The translations under genes were made by a program, and so were the position numbers. The notes under the pieces were generated by a model. That model did no database searches and was not told the DNA's origin. It saw only the letters and a list, made by a program, of their open reading frames with translations. 64,000 nt of DNA. Source: Brienomyrus brachyistius. Taxonomy: Eukaryota; Chordata; Actinopteri; Osteoglossiformes; Mormyridae. The stretch is from the NCBI RefSeq assembly GCF_023856365.1, contig NC_064537.1:2645501-2709500 (forward strand), given 5' to 3'. Below, piece by piece: positions 17,764 through 29,160 of the stretch. Each line of letters starts with the position of its first letter. Within the stretch, counting starts at the first letter, position 1.

Positions 17764-17777
17764 GCGCCCCCTGCTGT
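17764..17777 (-). promoter_or_regulatory. CTCF-like core, minus orientation
   Basis: Minus-strand ACAGCAGGGGGCGC matches the 14-nt core CCASYAGRKGGCRS at 13 positions. With 17465-17480 it forms a convergent pair 300 bp apart, flanking the exon 6 relic. Confidence 0.5.
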
Positions 17778-18361
17778 CACTGCCCAGGTATCTCACTGAC
17801 TCACCATTTCTTCCTGGGTCATTGGCTCTTTATTCGTAGGGGCTAATAACTGGGATTTAAAGACCACTGGGACTCTGTGGTTATGGCCCTGAGTGAGGCT
17901 CTTCATCTGAGAGTCATCAATGGAATATTCCAGACTGACAGTTAGAAGGTTGGGAAAGTGGCATCTGTGGGATGTTCACTCTGTGACACAGTGACTCGCT
18001 TCCTTCATGCTCCTTATCACAGGGCAGCCAGGATTTATGGCCTTTGCAGTCCCCCCCCCCCCCCCAGCCCCCCGGCCCTCCTCTCAGAATCAGCACCGCT
18101 AAGAAAGGCCTGGCAGGCTCCATTACTGTCATTTGGTCATCTGTCCCGCAGAGACGGTGAGTTCAAGGATTTCTTTTGCCGACACGCCGTGGGGGCCGCC
18201 AGACACAGCAGGTTTCCTGCACCCCCCAACCCACCCCCCCCCGCCCTCCGGCCCTGCTATGAGCGTCCCTCCTCTGGGGGCTGTGTCTCAAAGCAGCGTT
18301 GCTCAGTGCGGTTTTCAAGACGTTATGCTTGTCTGTCACCTGCCTGATCAGAAGGGTGACT
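17778..18361. other. Non-coding, nothing recognised
   Basis: C-rich sequence with a 15-nt poly-C run at 18051-18065. No exon is supported. Confidence 0.4.
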
Positions 18362-18485
18362 CTGCCAGGGGGGGCTGGTCCCAGATCAGTCTGCCAGGGG
18401 GGCTGGTCCCAGATCAGTCTGCCAGGGGGGCTGGTCCCAGATCAGTCTGCCAGGGGGGCTGGTCCCAGATCAGTCTGCCAGGGTG
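18362..18485. repeat. 28-bp minisatellite, 4-5 copies
   Basis: The unit is CTGCCAGGGGGGCTGGTCCC followed by AGATCAGT. Confidence 0.95.
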
Positions 18486-18565
18486 CCCTGTGTTTCTCTA
18501 TCTGTGTGGTGAACAGGTGGTCAGCAGAGACCCTTGATCAGAATCCTCGGCCCCCAGCAACCCGT

Positions 18566-18586
18566 GGGGGGGGGGGGGGGGGGGGG
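18566..18586. repeat. Poly-G run, 21 nt
   Basis: Pure G homopolymer in a G-rich neighbourhood. Confidence 0.95.
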
Positions 18587-20228
18587 TTGGGGTCATCAGG
18601 GTGAAGCAGGGGGTGTCTCTCCGCTCCGCTGGTAATGCCGCTGGCACCCAGCTCCCCCGGGGGCATCATTACAGGAGGTGTGGTAGTGTTTGGGGGGTTC
18701 ACAGGGTCTTCAAATAGAACAGCTGTACAGTGACTGGGGGGGGGGGCAGGAAGGGACACGCCCCCCAGCCAGAGAATGAGGATCCCTCTTCCAGAAAGGC
18801 AGCCAGCCGCTAATTTGGTTTAATCTGCAGAAAATTGGGGTTTACTGTGCCCCCTTTTCTCTGGGGGCGTTGACTGCATCGGGGAGGGGGGATGGGGGGG
18901 GTCCAATGCACTCAGCTGCCCATTGTTCCCCCAGGTACATGACCCCTTGGTCGGGGGTCACCATGGTATAACGAGCATGAAATCAAAGAAAAGGTAGAAA
19001 AGGGAGACTTATATGGAGGGTGGGGGTGCTGGTGGATGGCCCCCCAGTAAAAAAAAAAAAGCTTTAGGAGCTTGGGGAGGGGTGGGCTGTCAAGCACAGT
19101 AGTGCCCTCCAAATAGGGCTAAGTTGCCCTTTTTCTGTGAACCCCCCCAGCATTGTGGGGCATGGATTTGGGCTGAGTGGGGGTTGGGGAGCAGGGCTGG
19201 GGGGTGGGGTGGGGCTGGCTTTGACAGCTCTGGTGGGGGCCCACTGGAGCCGGGATGCGGTCAGGCTGGATTTGCATGACACACAGATGCTCTGCTCAGT
19301 GCCCCCGGCACCAGTGCTAATATGATCCCCGCGATCACAAGTGCTGAGTCAGCGCTCTTCAGGGAGCGAGAGGGACAGGGCCAGCAGCTGCAGTGGCCAG
19401 TGCGTGTGACAGCCAGATCACTGGTCCCGGGACGGAACCCACTCCCTTCCACCAGACTGCGCCTGCTGTTTGTCAGTCTACATCAGCGCCTCCTGTGTAG
19501 ATGGAGGAGGAGCAGAGTTCTCCTTGTTCCCCAACATTCTTTCCCTTTTCCCTCTTTCATGAACCCTTTTGTATAAATGCAGTAATAATGTATTGCCACA
19601 AACTCATGTCATGCATAGAAGTTGAATCTCTCTCTCTCTCTCTCCTTTTCTCTCGCCCTTTCTTTCGTGGACATGTGGTCATAAAGAGTGATGTTCTCTG
19701 GGAAGCGGCGCTGATGCAGGCAGACTCGCCGGCTAAGCACCGCCCACAGGCCAAGGCCCTGCCAGAGAAGCTTGTGGCTCCAGCCCAGATCGGTAACACT
19801 GGGACCTCTTCGGAGATCCATGCCTAGCGATGCAGGAGCGCTAACTAAGCCAATCGGCAGGACCAGCAGCCCTGATCTGATCAACAGCTGGAAAGCCAAT
19901 CAGATTGGCCGGTGAGATTTGGGTCGATCACTGATTGGCCTCGCTGACGGACATGTGACGCGTGATCTGAGAGTACCTTGCGGTAGCCGCTATGTCCTTC
20001 TGAACAGGCTGACCCCCTCCCGCACTAGTCCCCGCCCTCTCCGCCGGTCCCTCCAGAACTGCAGTTCTCTATTGGACGTTGCTGTTTCCAAACTGCTAAA
20101 CGCAGCCACCGTTAGTTAGACAAAATGTCGCCCCCCCCAGTTAGGGCTATTCCCCTGCATTTTGATGTGTGTTCAGGAAGGTGAACAGTTTTTTGTGTGA
20201 CTGTGGAGGTATATTTTGAGTCTCCATC
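18587..20228. other. Non-coding, G-rich then mixed
   Basis: Many short G runs lie around 18840-19210. A (CT)n tract is at about 19626-19650. No exon is recognised. Confidence 0.4.
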
Positions 20229-20272
20229 CATCCGTACATCCCTCCATCCATCCATCCATCCATCCATCCATC
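20229..20272. repeat. (CCAT)n microsatellite
   Basis: About 10 CCAT units. Confidence 0.95.
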
Positions 20273-20494
20273 TATAAATAACCAAACAAAATAACAAAAC
20301 AAAATGCTGAGGTGTTACATTGTTTGGAAGGCGTGGCCACACGTTGTACCCGTGCATGATCTCCAACCACACCTGGAGATAGATTCATAAAGGCAGAAAT
20401 GTACACTGAAGTTACGAAGTTCACCATTTGAAAGCCACACTTTTTCAGAAGTTTTATATGCTTTCGTAAGGGTAGCATGCAGTCCCATGTCCTT

Positions 20495-20508
20495 CCACTA
20501 GAGGGCGT
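20495..20508 (+). promoter_or_regulatory. CTCF-like core CCACTAGAGGGCGT
   Basis: Matches CCASYAGRKGGCRS at 13 of 14 positions, in plus orientation. Confidence 0.5.
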
Positions 20509-20693
20509 CCGCACCTCACCGATCGCACGGAGCTCCGCTAGTCAGGTATAAATAATTCAACAGCCCCGCGGTGCACCGTTACTTCCCCATACACCCTGCA
20601 TTTTTCTCTGTCATCTACTGTCTCCTTCCTACCTTTAACTCAGCCTTGCAGGATTTGCTTGTTGTCAGCCCGTCTCCACAATGGACCAGGGCA

Positions 20694-20783
20694 CGATGTG
20701 AGGTGCGTATGGGAGTTCTCCATGACGGCACCAGGGGACGATGTGAGGTGCGTATGGGAGTTCTTCATGACGGCACCAGGGGA
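20694..20783. repeat. 45-bp direct duplication
   Basis: Two nearly identical 45-bp copies starting CGATGTGAGGTGCGTATGGG. Confidence 0.95.
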
Positions 20784-23637
20784 CACTCTGCTTTTCAGAA
20801 CCAATTAGTCAATTAGAATGATTTAGAAATCAGACTAATCAGTGAGGGTTTTGTGTGTTTACTGTAAAAATGAACTTGGAGAGAATGGTCTGAGAGTTTA
20901 AGTGCTGCTTAAATCGATAGAGAGTTTAAGTATTGCTTAAATCGCACATTGAACTTTAGGGGAATCAGAGAGGGACTGGAATTATGATTTGGGGGGGATT
21001 TTGGCCAGCCTCTGCTCACAATGAGGTTACTCCAAGTCTTTGAGGGCAACCTGAGAGTCGCAATCTGCAGAATCATCCCAGGGGTTTGAACAAATTAGGC
21101 GAGGGGACAGGTTAGGGGTCTCGCTTTGGAACGGTCTCGGGCAGGGCGTGGGGTGAAGAGCCCCCTTTCATCACCACTTCCTGTACCTCCAGAGCAGGAA
21201 TTTAATCTCGGCATGACGATTGGGGGGGCCCTCGCCCCCGGGCCTGGATGGAAGCCCCGTCACAGGTGACTGCTTGTGTTCCAGCATGAAGATCTGTGAA
21301 TTTTGGCAGGCAGCTTGTGGATTTTCTCACGATTAGCTTGGGGAGTTTTCATTTTCCTCTCATCTGAATGTTTTCAGACCTGATTTTTAAATTCTGAGTT
21401 AATCGCCTTAGAGACACTTTGCTGATTCTGTTGCTATAGCCCCTTTGTGAGGAACATTCTCCAAACCTTCACTACCTAAGCTTAGTTGTGTTGGGAAAGA
21501 TGCTATATGGAAAGACACAAAAGTGAGGCAGGGTGTACTGACAGCATCTCCAGCCCCCCAGCTCTGTCTGATGTAAATGCTCCATGGTGGTGGTGGGGGG
21601 GTTTACTGTAATATGTTTCCACACGACATTCAGGATCCAGTCAAACCAAATCCCAGGGTCTCCTTGCTGGTTCTTTAAGCGTCTCAGTGACATCACCCCC
21701 CCACCCCTCCCCCCACTTCTAGGCCTCCCTCTCTCACTCTCTACCCCGATTTCAGCCAAGCGAGAGCGGCGGACAGCCCTGATATCGACAGGCAAAGATG
21801 GCTAATGGGCAGCTTTATCAAGCCCCCCTCAGTGTGGCAATAAAGCACTTAAATCCCAGTTTAACAGGCCATTAAGCACCCGGCTCCACCAGTATCAAGT
21901 GCTGCCACCCCGCTGGGCGTGACTGGGAAGGGGAGCAGCCATGCAGCCTTGCGGGCACCTGAGGATTACTCTGCGGCCCCCTGTGTCACGTGGCCCCCTA
22001 GTGTGACACTCAGCTCTGACCACCAGGATTGGCCTTTTGAACTGGTTGGTTGAACTGGCCCCACCTGGCAAGAGACGTTGGTCGCCCACGTGGTTCCGGA
22101 CCTGCTTGTATTTTCTGCATCAGTGAAAGAAATTGTCAACTAGAAGACATGACTTTGATCCACTGTCAGATTAATTGGGGGGGGGGGGGTTAAGCCATAC
22201 GCTGAAGATTGGGGGGATCTGAAAATTCGTCACTCTCACCACTCATCGCAGGCGTGACCCCCACCCCCGCAGATTTGCGGGTGTGACCACTGTCCCAGTT
22301 CTCCGGTGATGAATGGATGGTTTTTCAAACTTGTTATTTTTATACAAAACGTTATTTTGTAGCTCTGATGAACACAAGCTGTAAAATCATGCAGCGGACA
22401 TTTACACCCGATCAGAGTGGGAGGGGCCCTTCTCAGTGCCAAGCTGCTGGAGCAGATGCCCCGCCCAGTTTTCCGTGACATTCCTTCATGACTAGAGTGA
22501 CACCTGCCTCGACCATAGTAACCCCCCTGCCCCCCAGGGAGCCCTAAATTTCCTAGGTGCGGACGCTTAAAGTCAGCCGTGATGAACTGATGTCACAGCC
22601 ACTCCGAGATGGTTGGCTGGCTTCTCTGTGGTCTCTCTGCACGGGCAGTTATGGCATCCTGAGGGACTCCTCTCACAGACACGTCCCACGCCAGCTGCCC
22701 CCGACCTGTCAGCGGTTCTGAGCGGGACAGGAGGATGAGCCAGGCCCCCCACCTCCAAAAAGGAACACCTGCTAGACTCAGTGACCTCACTCCTTAACAC
22801 TCACACCTCACTTTGCTCAGTTCCAGTGTTCAGGGGATTTTCCATTTGAGACCCGTTCCGATTTTCGCGACTCTCTGTAGTGCTTGTCAGGTGTCATTTG
22901 CACGTGAGCTTTGCTGGGAAGCTGGTCCCACGACTGCCGGAGGAACGACACAGCAGACGCATGAAGTGCGAGGAGTTGGGCTTAATGTTCACCAGCTGCT
23001 TCATCACCCCGGGGCCTGCAGGGGGAGCTCTTCTTTAAGCTCCTCCGTGTCGTCGACTGACGGGAAAGTGTCAAGTCCATCAGCAAAGTCCTTGACTTCC
23101 CAAAAGTACCAGATTGTTTTCCACACTCACAAGTCTGAATGCGAAACAGTCCCCTTCAGCGTGGAACGTGGGAATCCGATACGGTCCAAAACCCCAGAGA
23201 TGTGGGATCTCATCTCTAAGGTCAGACCAGTGACAAATGATCTGCTTTCCAAGAATGGCCTGGACTTTGCTTGAAATGTCCACGTGTTTTGCATTGTGTC
23301 TTTCCTTTCTTACCAGCAGGTGGTGCTGACGAATGTTTAATCACACCCCGTCTACCAGCCAGTAAATATACAGTTGGGTTTTCATACAGAACATCCCGCA
23401 TGTCTTGCCAATTTTTCGGTAATTTGATGGCATTTTCTCTGTCACTTCACAGTTTCTAGCAGACTTTGGGATAAAACATACGAAATGGCAGGGGTGACCA
23501 AGTGAACAGAGAAAGAGGAACACACTTGTTAACTGGAGAGTGCAGAAGATCATTTGAATTAGCAACCACAACCATAAAAACTGCTGAGACCAACAAACAA
23601 CGAAATGCAGCAGTGTGTCCCATGCATTCCACATGAC
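20784..23637. other. Non-coding, nothing recognised
   Basis: Contains a diverged direct repeat (AGAGTTTAAGTNNTGCTTAAATCG, about 20890-20943) and scattered short G runs. The 153-codon plus ORF at 22813-23274 has no recognisable domain and no splice support. Confidence 0.4.
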
Positions 23638-23725
23638 GGGTCACATGACGGGTCACATGATGGGTCACATGACGGGTCACATGATGGGTCACATGATGGG
23701 TCACATGACAGGTCACATGGCAGGT
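23638..23725. repeat. 12-bp repeat with TCACATGA E-boxes
   Basis: The unit is GGGTCACATGAC or GGGTCACATGAT, about seven to eight copies. Six contain TCACATGA, the M-box type E-box bound by MITF/TFE factors. Confidence 0.9.
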
Positions 23726-25069
23726 CATAGGACATGCACTAATGCACATAAACACCAGTGATCTGAAGTAGCACTAGTTCATGGTTCTGTGACGCACCCT
23801 TTCCAGGATTACCCTGTGATCTCACCCAGAAAAGGACTGCCCCCCTCCCCATTAAAGCCCTTTCCCTTATATACAGGGTTTAACAGCACATAACTGGGGT
23901 GTAATAGCTCTCTGTGGGTACAGCTTCTCCTGGACAGACTCAGATACTTAACCAAAGACTGAGTGATCCTGACCAAAACCTCCATCTTGAATGGGTCTTT
24001 ACAGGAATCTAAAGATTTTTAATGATGCAGATTTCTGTCCGGAAGGTTGGCAGCCTGGAGGTTCGAGGTTTCAGTCTGAGGAACCTGCTTTACATAAGAA
24101 GATGCTTTTTGACATTATCTCAGACTAATGGGCAACTTCACTGCCGATCTGATCTGAGGTAATGTGCGGATTTGCCCCCTCCCACCCTACAGGGAACTTT
24201 ATTTCAGGCTTCCTTTGTTCTGATCCAGAATGGATTTAAACTTACTTTCCATTTGTGTTCTCTTGTAATCTCCAATCAGTTGCCCTTGTAGGTTGAGGTT
24301 CTGTGTGCTTGAACCCAGCCCCTTTTTCATCGCCCCCCCACCCCCATGCCCCTCCGGGTAGGACAAAACGGGGCCACATTTTCCCTCCCATGAAAAGCAG
24401 AATACAAAGACATGGGGGGGGGCGGGTAGGTTTTGGGCACTTATGCTCTCTGGAGGTCCCCCGGATGTGGCAGCGTGTGGCTCCCAAGCCTGCTGGGACC
24501 GTTCCTGCTTACGGGCCCCCGGTGGGAGATTACGGCCCCTGCCTTTCTAGCCGTTCCCAGACGGGACGCAGCGGGGTATTACTTCAGTCGTTCTCATCGG
24601 TGGCCAAACGTGGAACGCGGCCGGGCCCCCGCAGGCCCTCAGAGGGGGCTGTAAAGAATAACGAGCGAGATCTACACAGCCGAATAAAACGAGTCATGAA
24701 GCGCGGCACGGCTCCGCTCCACTTCACAGGCCTGCGTGTGTCGCCCTCGTCCAGCGAGATCGCGAGGAACAGCGCGTTGGCGGGGCGGAGCTGAATCCGC
24801 GGCAGGTAAAGTAGCAGAACTTTCCAGAGAAGGTCTGAGTGTGACCTCAGCCGTAAAAAAAAACTAGCTGCACACAGCTTCAACTTCACAAAGGATTTGA
24901 AAATGCAAATAAAAAATTGATAAAAGTGCACATAATGCTTCAGGTGGAGCTCTGTTCACAAAAAGCTGTATAATTAGGGAGCACTATGATGCTTAAAAAG
25001 GTTTTAAACGCTGTTGTTAACCTGTAATCGGCTGGTATTGAGAGGGGTGGGCTGTGTTGGGAGTACTAC
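23726..25069. other. Non-coding; possible conserved element at 24640-24850
   Basis: The block around 24640-24850 has low repeat content and dense CpG, unlike its surroundings. The rest shows nothing recognisable. Confidence 0.3.
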
Positions 25070-25670
25070 TGAGAAGAACAGAGAGGAACACAAGAACAAA
25101 GTATGAGAGAGGAACATAAAACATCACAGAGAAGCAGAAAACAGAATAGAACAGAAAAACAAAGAGAAAGAAAGGAACAGAGAAGAGGACAGAGCAATGC
25201 AGAAGAACAAAGAGGAACGGAGGGGAACACACTGGAAGAGAGGGGAGAGGAACAGTAAAGAACAGGAGAAGAGGAGAGGATAACAGAAAATAACAGGGTG
25301 GATCAGAGACAAATGGAGGACCGGAGAAGAGCAAAACGGAACAGAAGGAAAAAGGAAGCGAGAAGTATAAGGAGAGATGGAGAAGAGGAGAGAGGAATAG
25401 ATAGAAAGAAATGGAGAGAGGAAGAGAGAAGGGGAGAGAGGAAGAGAGAGATGACGAATGGAGCAGATGGGAGCAGGGAAGAGGAAAGAGAACAGTATGG
25501 GCCAGAGATAGGGGTAGATGGAGAGGGCAACCCAAAGAAAGAGAGAAGAGGAGAGACAAAGGAAAGCAAAAAGAAATGCAGAGAAGCCAAGAGCAGGAAA
25601 GGTACCAGAGAGAAGCCAAAAAGCAACGGAGCGAAAGAAAGAGGTGCAAAGAGGAGGAGAAGTGCCAAGT
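25070..25670. repeat. 600-bp polypurine tract (degenerate GAGGAACAGA units)
   Basis: The plus strand is almost pure A/G for about 600 bp, with loose GAGAGGAACAGAGAAG-type units. Long ORFs on both strands (Lys/Arg/Glu-rich or Leu/Phe/Ser-rich) are composition artefacts. Confidence 0.9.
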
Positions 25671-27061
25671 TGTTCAGCACGGTGCCCGGACGCCCAAGCC
25701 GGTCGAAGTCCATGCTGAAGCAATTATAGGCATGGCAGCAGTGTTTTAACAGCTGAGCTGCAGGAAGGAGGGAAGGGAGACCCCCACTGGCCTGGGAACA
25801 ATGGCTGCTTCACGCTAAAGAGCACAGGGCTGTGTGCCTAGGCTGGGGACCACCGGAGATGATGTCATTCAAACAGGTGACCTCATGCATGGGATTTTAC
25901 CCTCATCCAAGGCACTTAACCCAAGTGGAAACATCCAAATGTGTAAATGAACATCAGTGAAATTTATTTGTTTTGGATGAAACCAGAAATAGAAAATACT
26001 GCCTCTATAAAATGTAATCGTGGCTGGGCACAAGGTGGATTGTGTTTGAAATTTTATGTCACATTTATTTAATTGCAAATATGGGTGGGTCACTGTGCCC
26101 CCAGTGTGCTGCAGTGTGGTGCTGCAGTGAGGTGACGGCTGCGTCCCGACTCCACTGGGAAACATGAGCGGTACAACTGTACCAGCTCCAGGGGCGTGAC
26201 ACTGAATCCTGCAAAACTCACAACTTTATGGAAACTCAATTCAATAAATTTTTATACAGCGGCTTTCACAACCGAGTCGCCCCAAGGTGCTTTAAAAAAT
26301 TCAAGCATGATTGTCACAGTTACATCCTTCATGACTTAGGGATACAAAATAGTTGCTGTAATATTTAAGTTGCGTCAGACAGGAATAGTGTGTTTAGTTA
26401 CAGTGCCGGAAGGTGAGTGATATTTACAGCATGTACATGATTTATAAACAGCCTACAAAAGTGCTTAACAAAATACAAGAAGTACTGACACAGCCTGTAA
26501 CTGCGCATGCAGGGGTAATCTGCACGTAAGGCGCAGACCTAGCAGAGATCCAGCAGTACGCACTCCCTGATGGGGTAAAGCGCAGTGCGACTGCCTGGGG
26601 GACTGGGCCGCCGGGTCTCCATAGCGACATTTGAGATGTCAGACACTGACTTTCTGCCAATATCACAACGGCCTGACAGCACACCTGCACCGTGTAGCAC
26701 TCCATGCCGGCCATTTCTTGCATGCCCCAATAACGACCGCGATGAATTTCAAGTTGAGACTTGTTAGAGAAAATGAGAACGGTAAGCTGAGCATCACACC
26801 GGGAGCGTGTGTCTCTTCTGCCCTGACAGTAGTAATTCAATGAGAAGCACAAATCACGTAAGACGCGAACTTCGGACATGTGTGTGCAGGTTTAGCTCTG
26901 CTTGTGTCGCCCTGATCGGAATCAGATGGGGTCAGTGGGGGTTTGCCAGGGAGGCCCCCACTCTCTCACTGGAAAGAAAGAGGTCTATGATGGATGGATG
27001 TCCGCCATGAAAAACTGGAGCCACCAACGTGGGACAGTGCAAGTGCCAAAGATGGCTTCTG
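25671..27061. other. Non-coding with a dispersed-repeat fragment at about 26229-26300
   Basis: ATTCAATAAATTTTTATACA and AGTCGCCCCAAGGTGCTTT resemble the common fish repeat with 'tttatttatatagcgc...caaggcgcttt'. The rest is unrecognised; the 145-codon minus ORF at 26442-26879 has no domain. Confidence 0.4.
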
Positions 27062-27265
27062 TGATTGGTCAGGACACTGTCTATGTATGGTTAGGGCACT
27101 GTGATTGGTCAGGACACTGTCTGTGTATGGTTAGGCATTGTGATTGGTCAGTACATTGTCTGTGTATGGTTAGGCATTGTGATTGGTTAGGACATTGTCT
27201 GTGTATGGTTAGGGCACTGTGATTGGTTAGGACACTTCTTATGATTGGTTAGGATGCTGTAAGTC
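27062..27265. repeat. About 38-bp minisatellite with NF-Y-like ATTGG boxes, 5-6 copies
   Basis: The unit is GATTGGTCAGGACACTGTCT followed by GTGTATGGTTAGGGCACT. Every unit carries TGATTGG(T), the reverse of a CCAAT box. Two further ATTGG boxes follow near 27281 and 27314. Confidence 0.9.
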
Positions 27266-27919
27266 TGTTCTCAAGCTCAAGATTGGTGGAGTTTGCAGAG
27301 GAAGCGGTTTTTGATTGGTCCTGTAATGCTGCTAGTGCTGCTGGACAGCACCGGCTTATGTGCTTATTTAGATACTAACACGGCTGCTGCGTGTTCGCAG
27401 GGCTGGAGACACGGCCTGACTGAAGGTGCCTCCACGAGCTGGACAGTCAGGTTCCAGAGGTCCGCTTTCAGCATGGTAGCCAGCACATAACAAAAATAGC
27501 CAGGATAGGGAAGGGCCTCTTTTAGGCAAATCACCGTGCATCAGGTGTATGGAGCGGACCTTGGCTTTATGGTCTCCAGCACTAGTTTAAGTGCTTTCTG
27601 CAGGGTATCCATTTCACTTGATTGTACAGGACGCAAATTTATGGGGGCCGACAGCTGGCTTTTACGAGTCTCTCGTTAGCAAAGCCGGCTTCTTGAAAGG
27701 CAGCGGCGTGGAAAGGGGCCGTGCATGGCGGCTGGCCGGGACAACCTCAGATGTGCGTCCAGCCTCGGGTGTAACCCGAGTCGGAGCCACCTCATGCATC
27801 TTCATCTGACTGTCATCGGCTGGTGCTTCCAGAAGGATCCGGCAGATAGTGATGACCTCGTCTCTGTGCGTGTGATCGCAGTACTTCTAAGAAGATGCCT
27901 TCTAAGAGAAACCTCCTCC

Positions 27920-27931
27920 ACTATCTATCTA

Positions 27932-28012
<81 letters not shown>
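27920..28012. repeat. (ATCT)n microsatellite
   Basis: About 22 tetranucleotide units. Confidence 0.95.
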
Positions 28013-28575
28013 CATGACCATGCTTAGGATAGATAGCTGAAAGGCTTGGAAAAGGTCTGTTTCTGGATAACAGGACTGATAAATATTGGTGTAGGTTTGT
28101 TTCCTTGTTTGCATTTATTAGCTACAGACATTTCATTTCTGTTTATTTTTAAGTGGACATGTTAGGAGGGAGAACCTCCATCCTCGCTCCAAGCCAGAAG
28201 TGGTAGGATATGTGTGCCCTCCCCCCTCACTGATGCATAACTGCCCCCCTTATTTACATGCTGTTAAAAGCTCGTTACAGCGCTATGTTATAGCGTATGT
28301 GGCATTGGCTGGATCAGCCTCCGTGTAACGACACGCCCCCTTCATACAAGGAAAACTGCGGGCTCTGGATGGAGGGAGGAGGGGGCGGCAGGGAGAAAAC
28401 GTCAAAATAAACTAAACACAGACACTTTTCAGGGCGGAAAATTAAATCCAGGGCTTGAAAAACAGATTTCACTGCCGCTTTAATCCCAAACTGCACGTGT
28501 TCTTCAATTGTCACATTTCTCTGCATCCCACAGACGTTTGGACACAAATCCAGCTGGTGAACCTGCTGTGCCACC

Positions 28576-28690
28576 TGGAACGGCACTGGAACGGCACTGG
28601 AACGGCCCTGGAACGGCACTGGAACGGCACTGGAACGGCCCTGGAACGGCACTGGAACGGCCCTGGAACGGCACTGGAACGGCCCTGGAA
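28576..28690. repeat. 11-bp minisatellite, about 10 copies
   Basis: Units alternate GGAACGGCACT and GGAACGGCCCT. The 11-bp period is about one helical turn. Confidence 0.95.
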
Positions 28691-28914
28691 TGGTGGGGGC
28701 GCCCGTCTCCGCAGGCTCCTTCATCACCCTCCGGACGGTTTTGTAATTCCACATTCGCATTCCGGGGGTTAGCCGCTATGCTAATCCATCGGCTTTTTTG
28801 GATGAACATCGCTGTGTTTCCCAGTCTTTCAGTTTGCTGGGGTCTGTTAATCCCAAGAAACCTCAAATGCAGAAAAGAAAGACTCACGGCACCATTAACT
28901 TCTTATAACAATTG

Positions 28915-29160
28915 CCCCCTCCCAGTGTCCCCCCGCATTACACCCCCGTAGTCTCTTTCGGCATACCCCCCCAAGTATCCCCCAACATTGCCCCCCCCGC
29001 TTCAGTGTCCCCCAGTATTGCCCCCTCCTCCATTCTCCTTCAGTATTGCTCCCCCTCCATCTCCCCTGGTATTGCATGCCCAGTGTCCCCCAGCACTGTC
29101 CCCCCCTCAGTGTCCCCCAGCATTGCTGCCCCCATTCTCCTCCAGTGTTGCCCCCCTCTA
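28915..29160. repeat. Degenerate C-rich repeat
   Basis: Loose units of about 24-30 bp containing CCCCCAGTATTGCCCCC. Boundaries are approximate. Confidence 0.7.

Noticed and set aside
19501..19827. Possible extra FBXW10 3' exon (ALMQADSPAKHRPQAKALPE)
   Set aside because: It lies 3 kb past a plausible stop and polyadenylation signals, with no phase-matched link to exon 14.
22813..23274. 153-codon plus ORF
   Set aside because: No recognisable domain or splice context. Random open frames of this size are expected in 64 kb of GC-rich DNA.
24034..24130. Possible SINE around GAGGTTCGAGGTTTCAG
   Set aside because: A B-box-like match exists but no convincing A box or tail.
25017..25729. Overlapping Leu/Phe-rich and Lys/Glu-rich ORFs, transmembrane-like
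   Set aside because: Composition artefacts of the polypurine tract.
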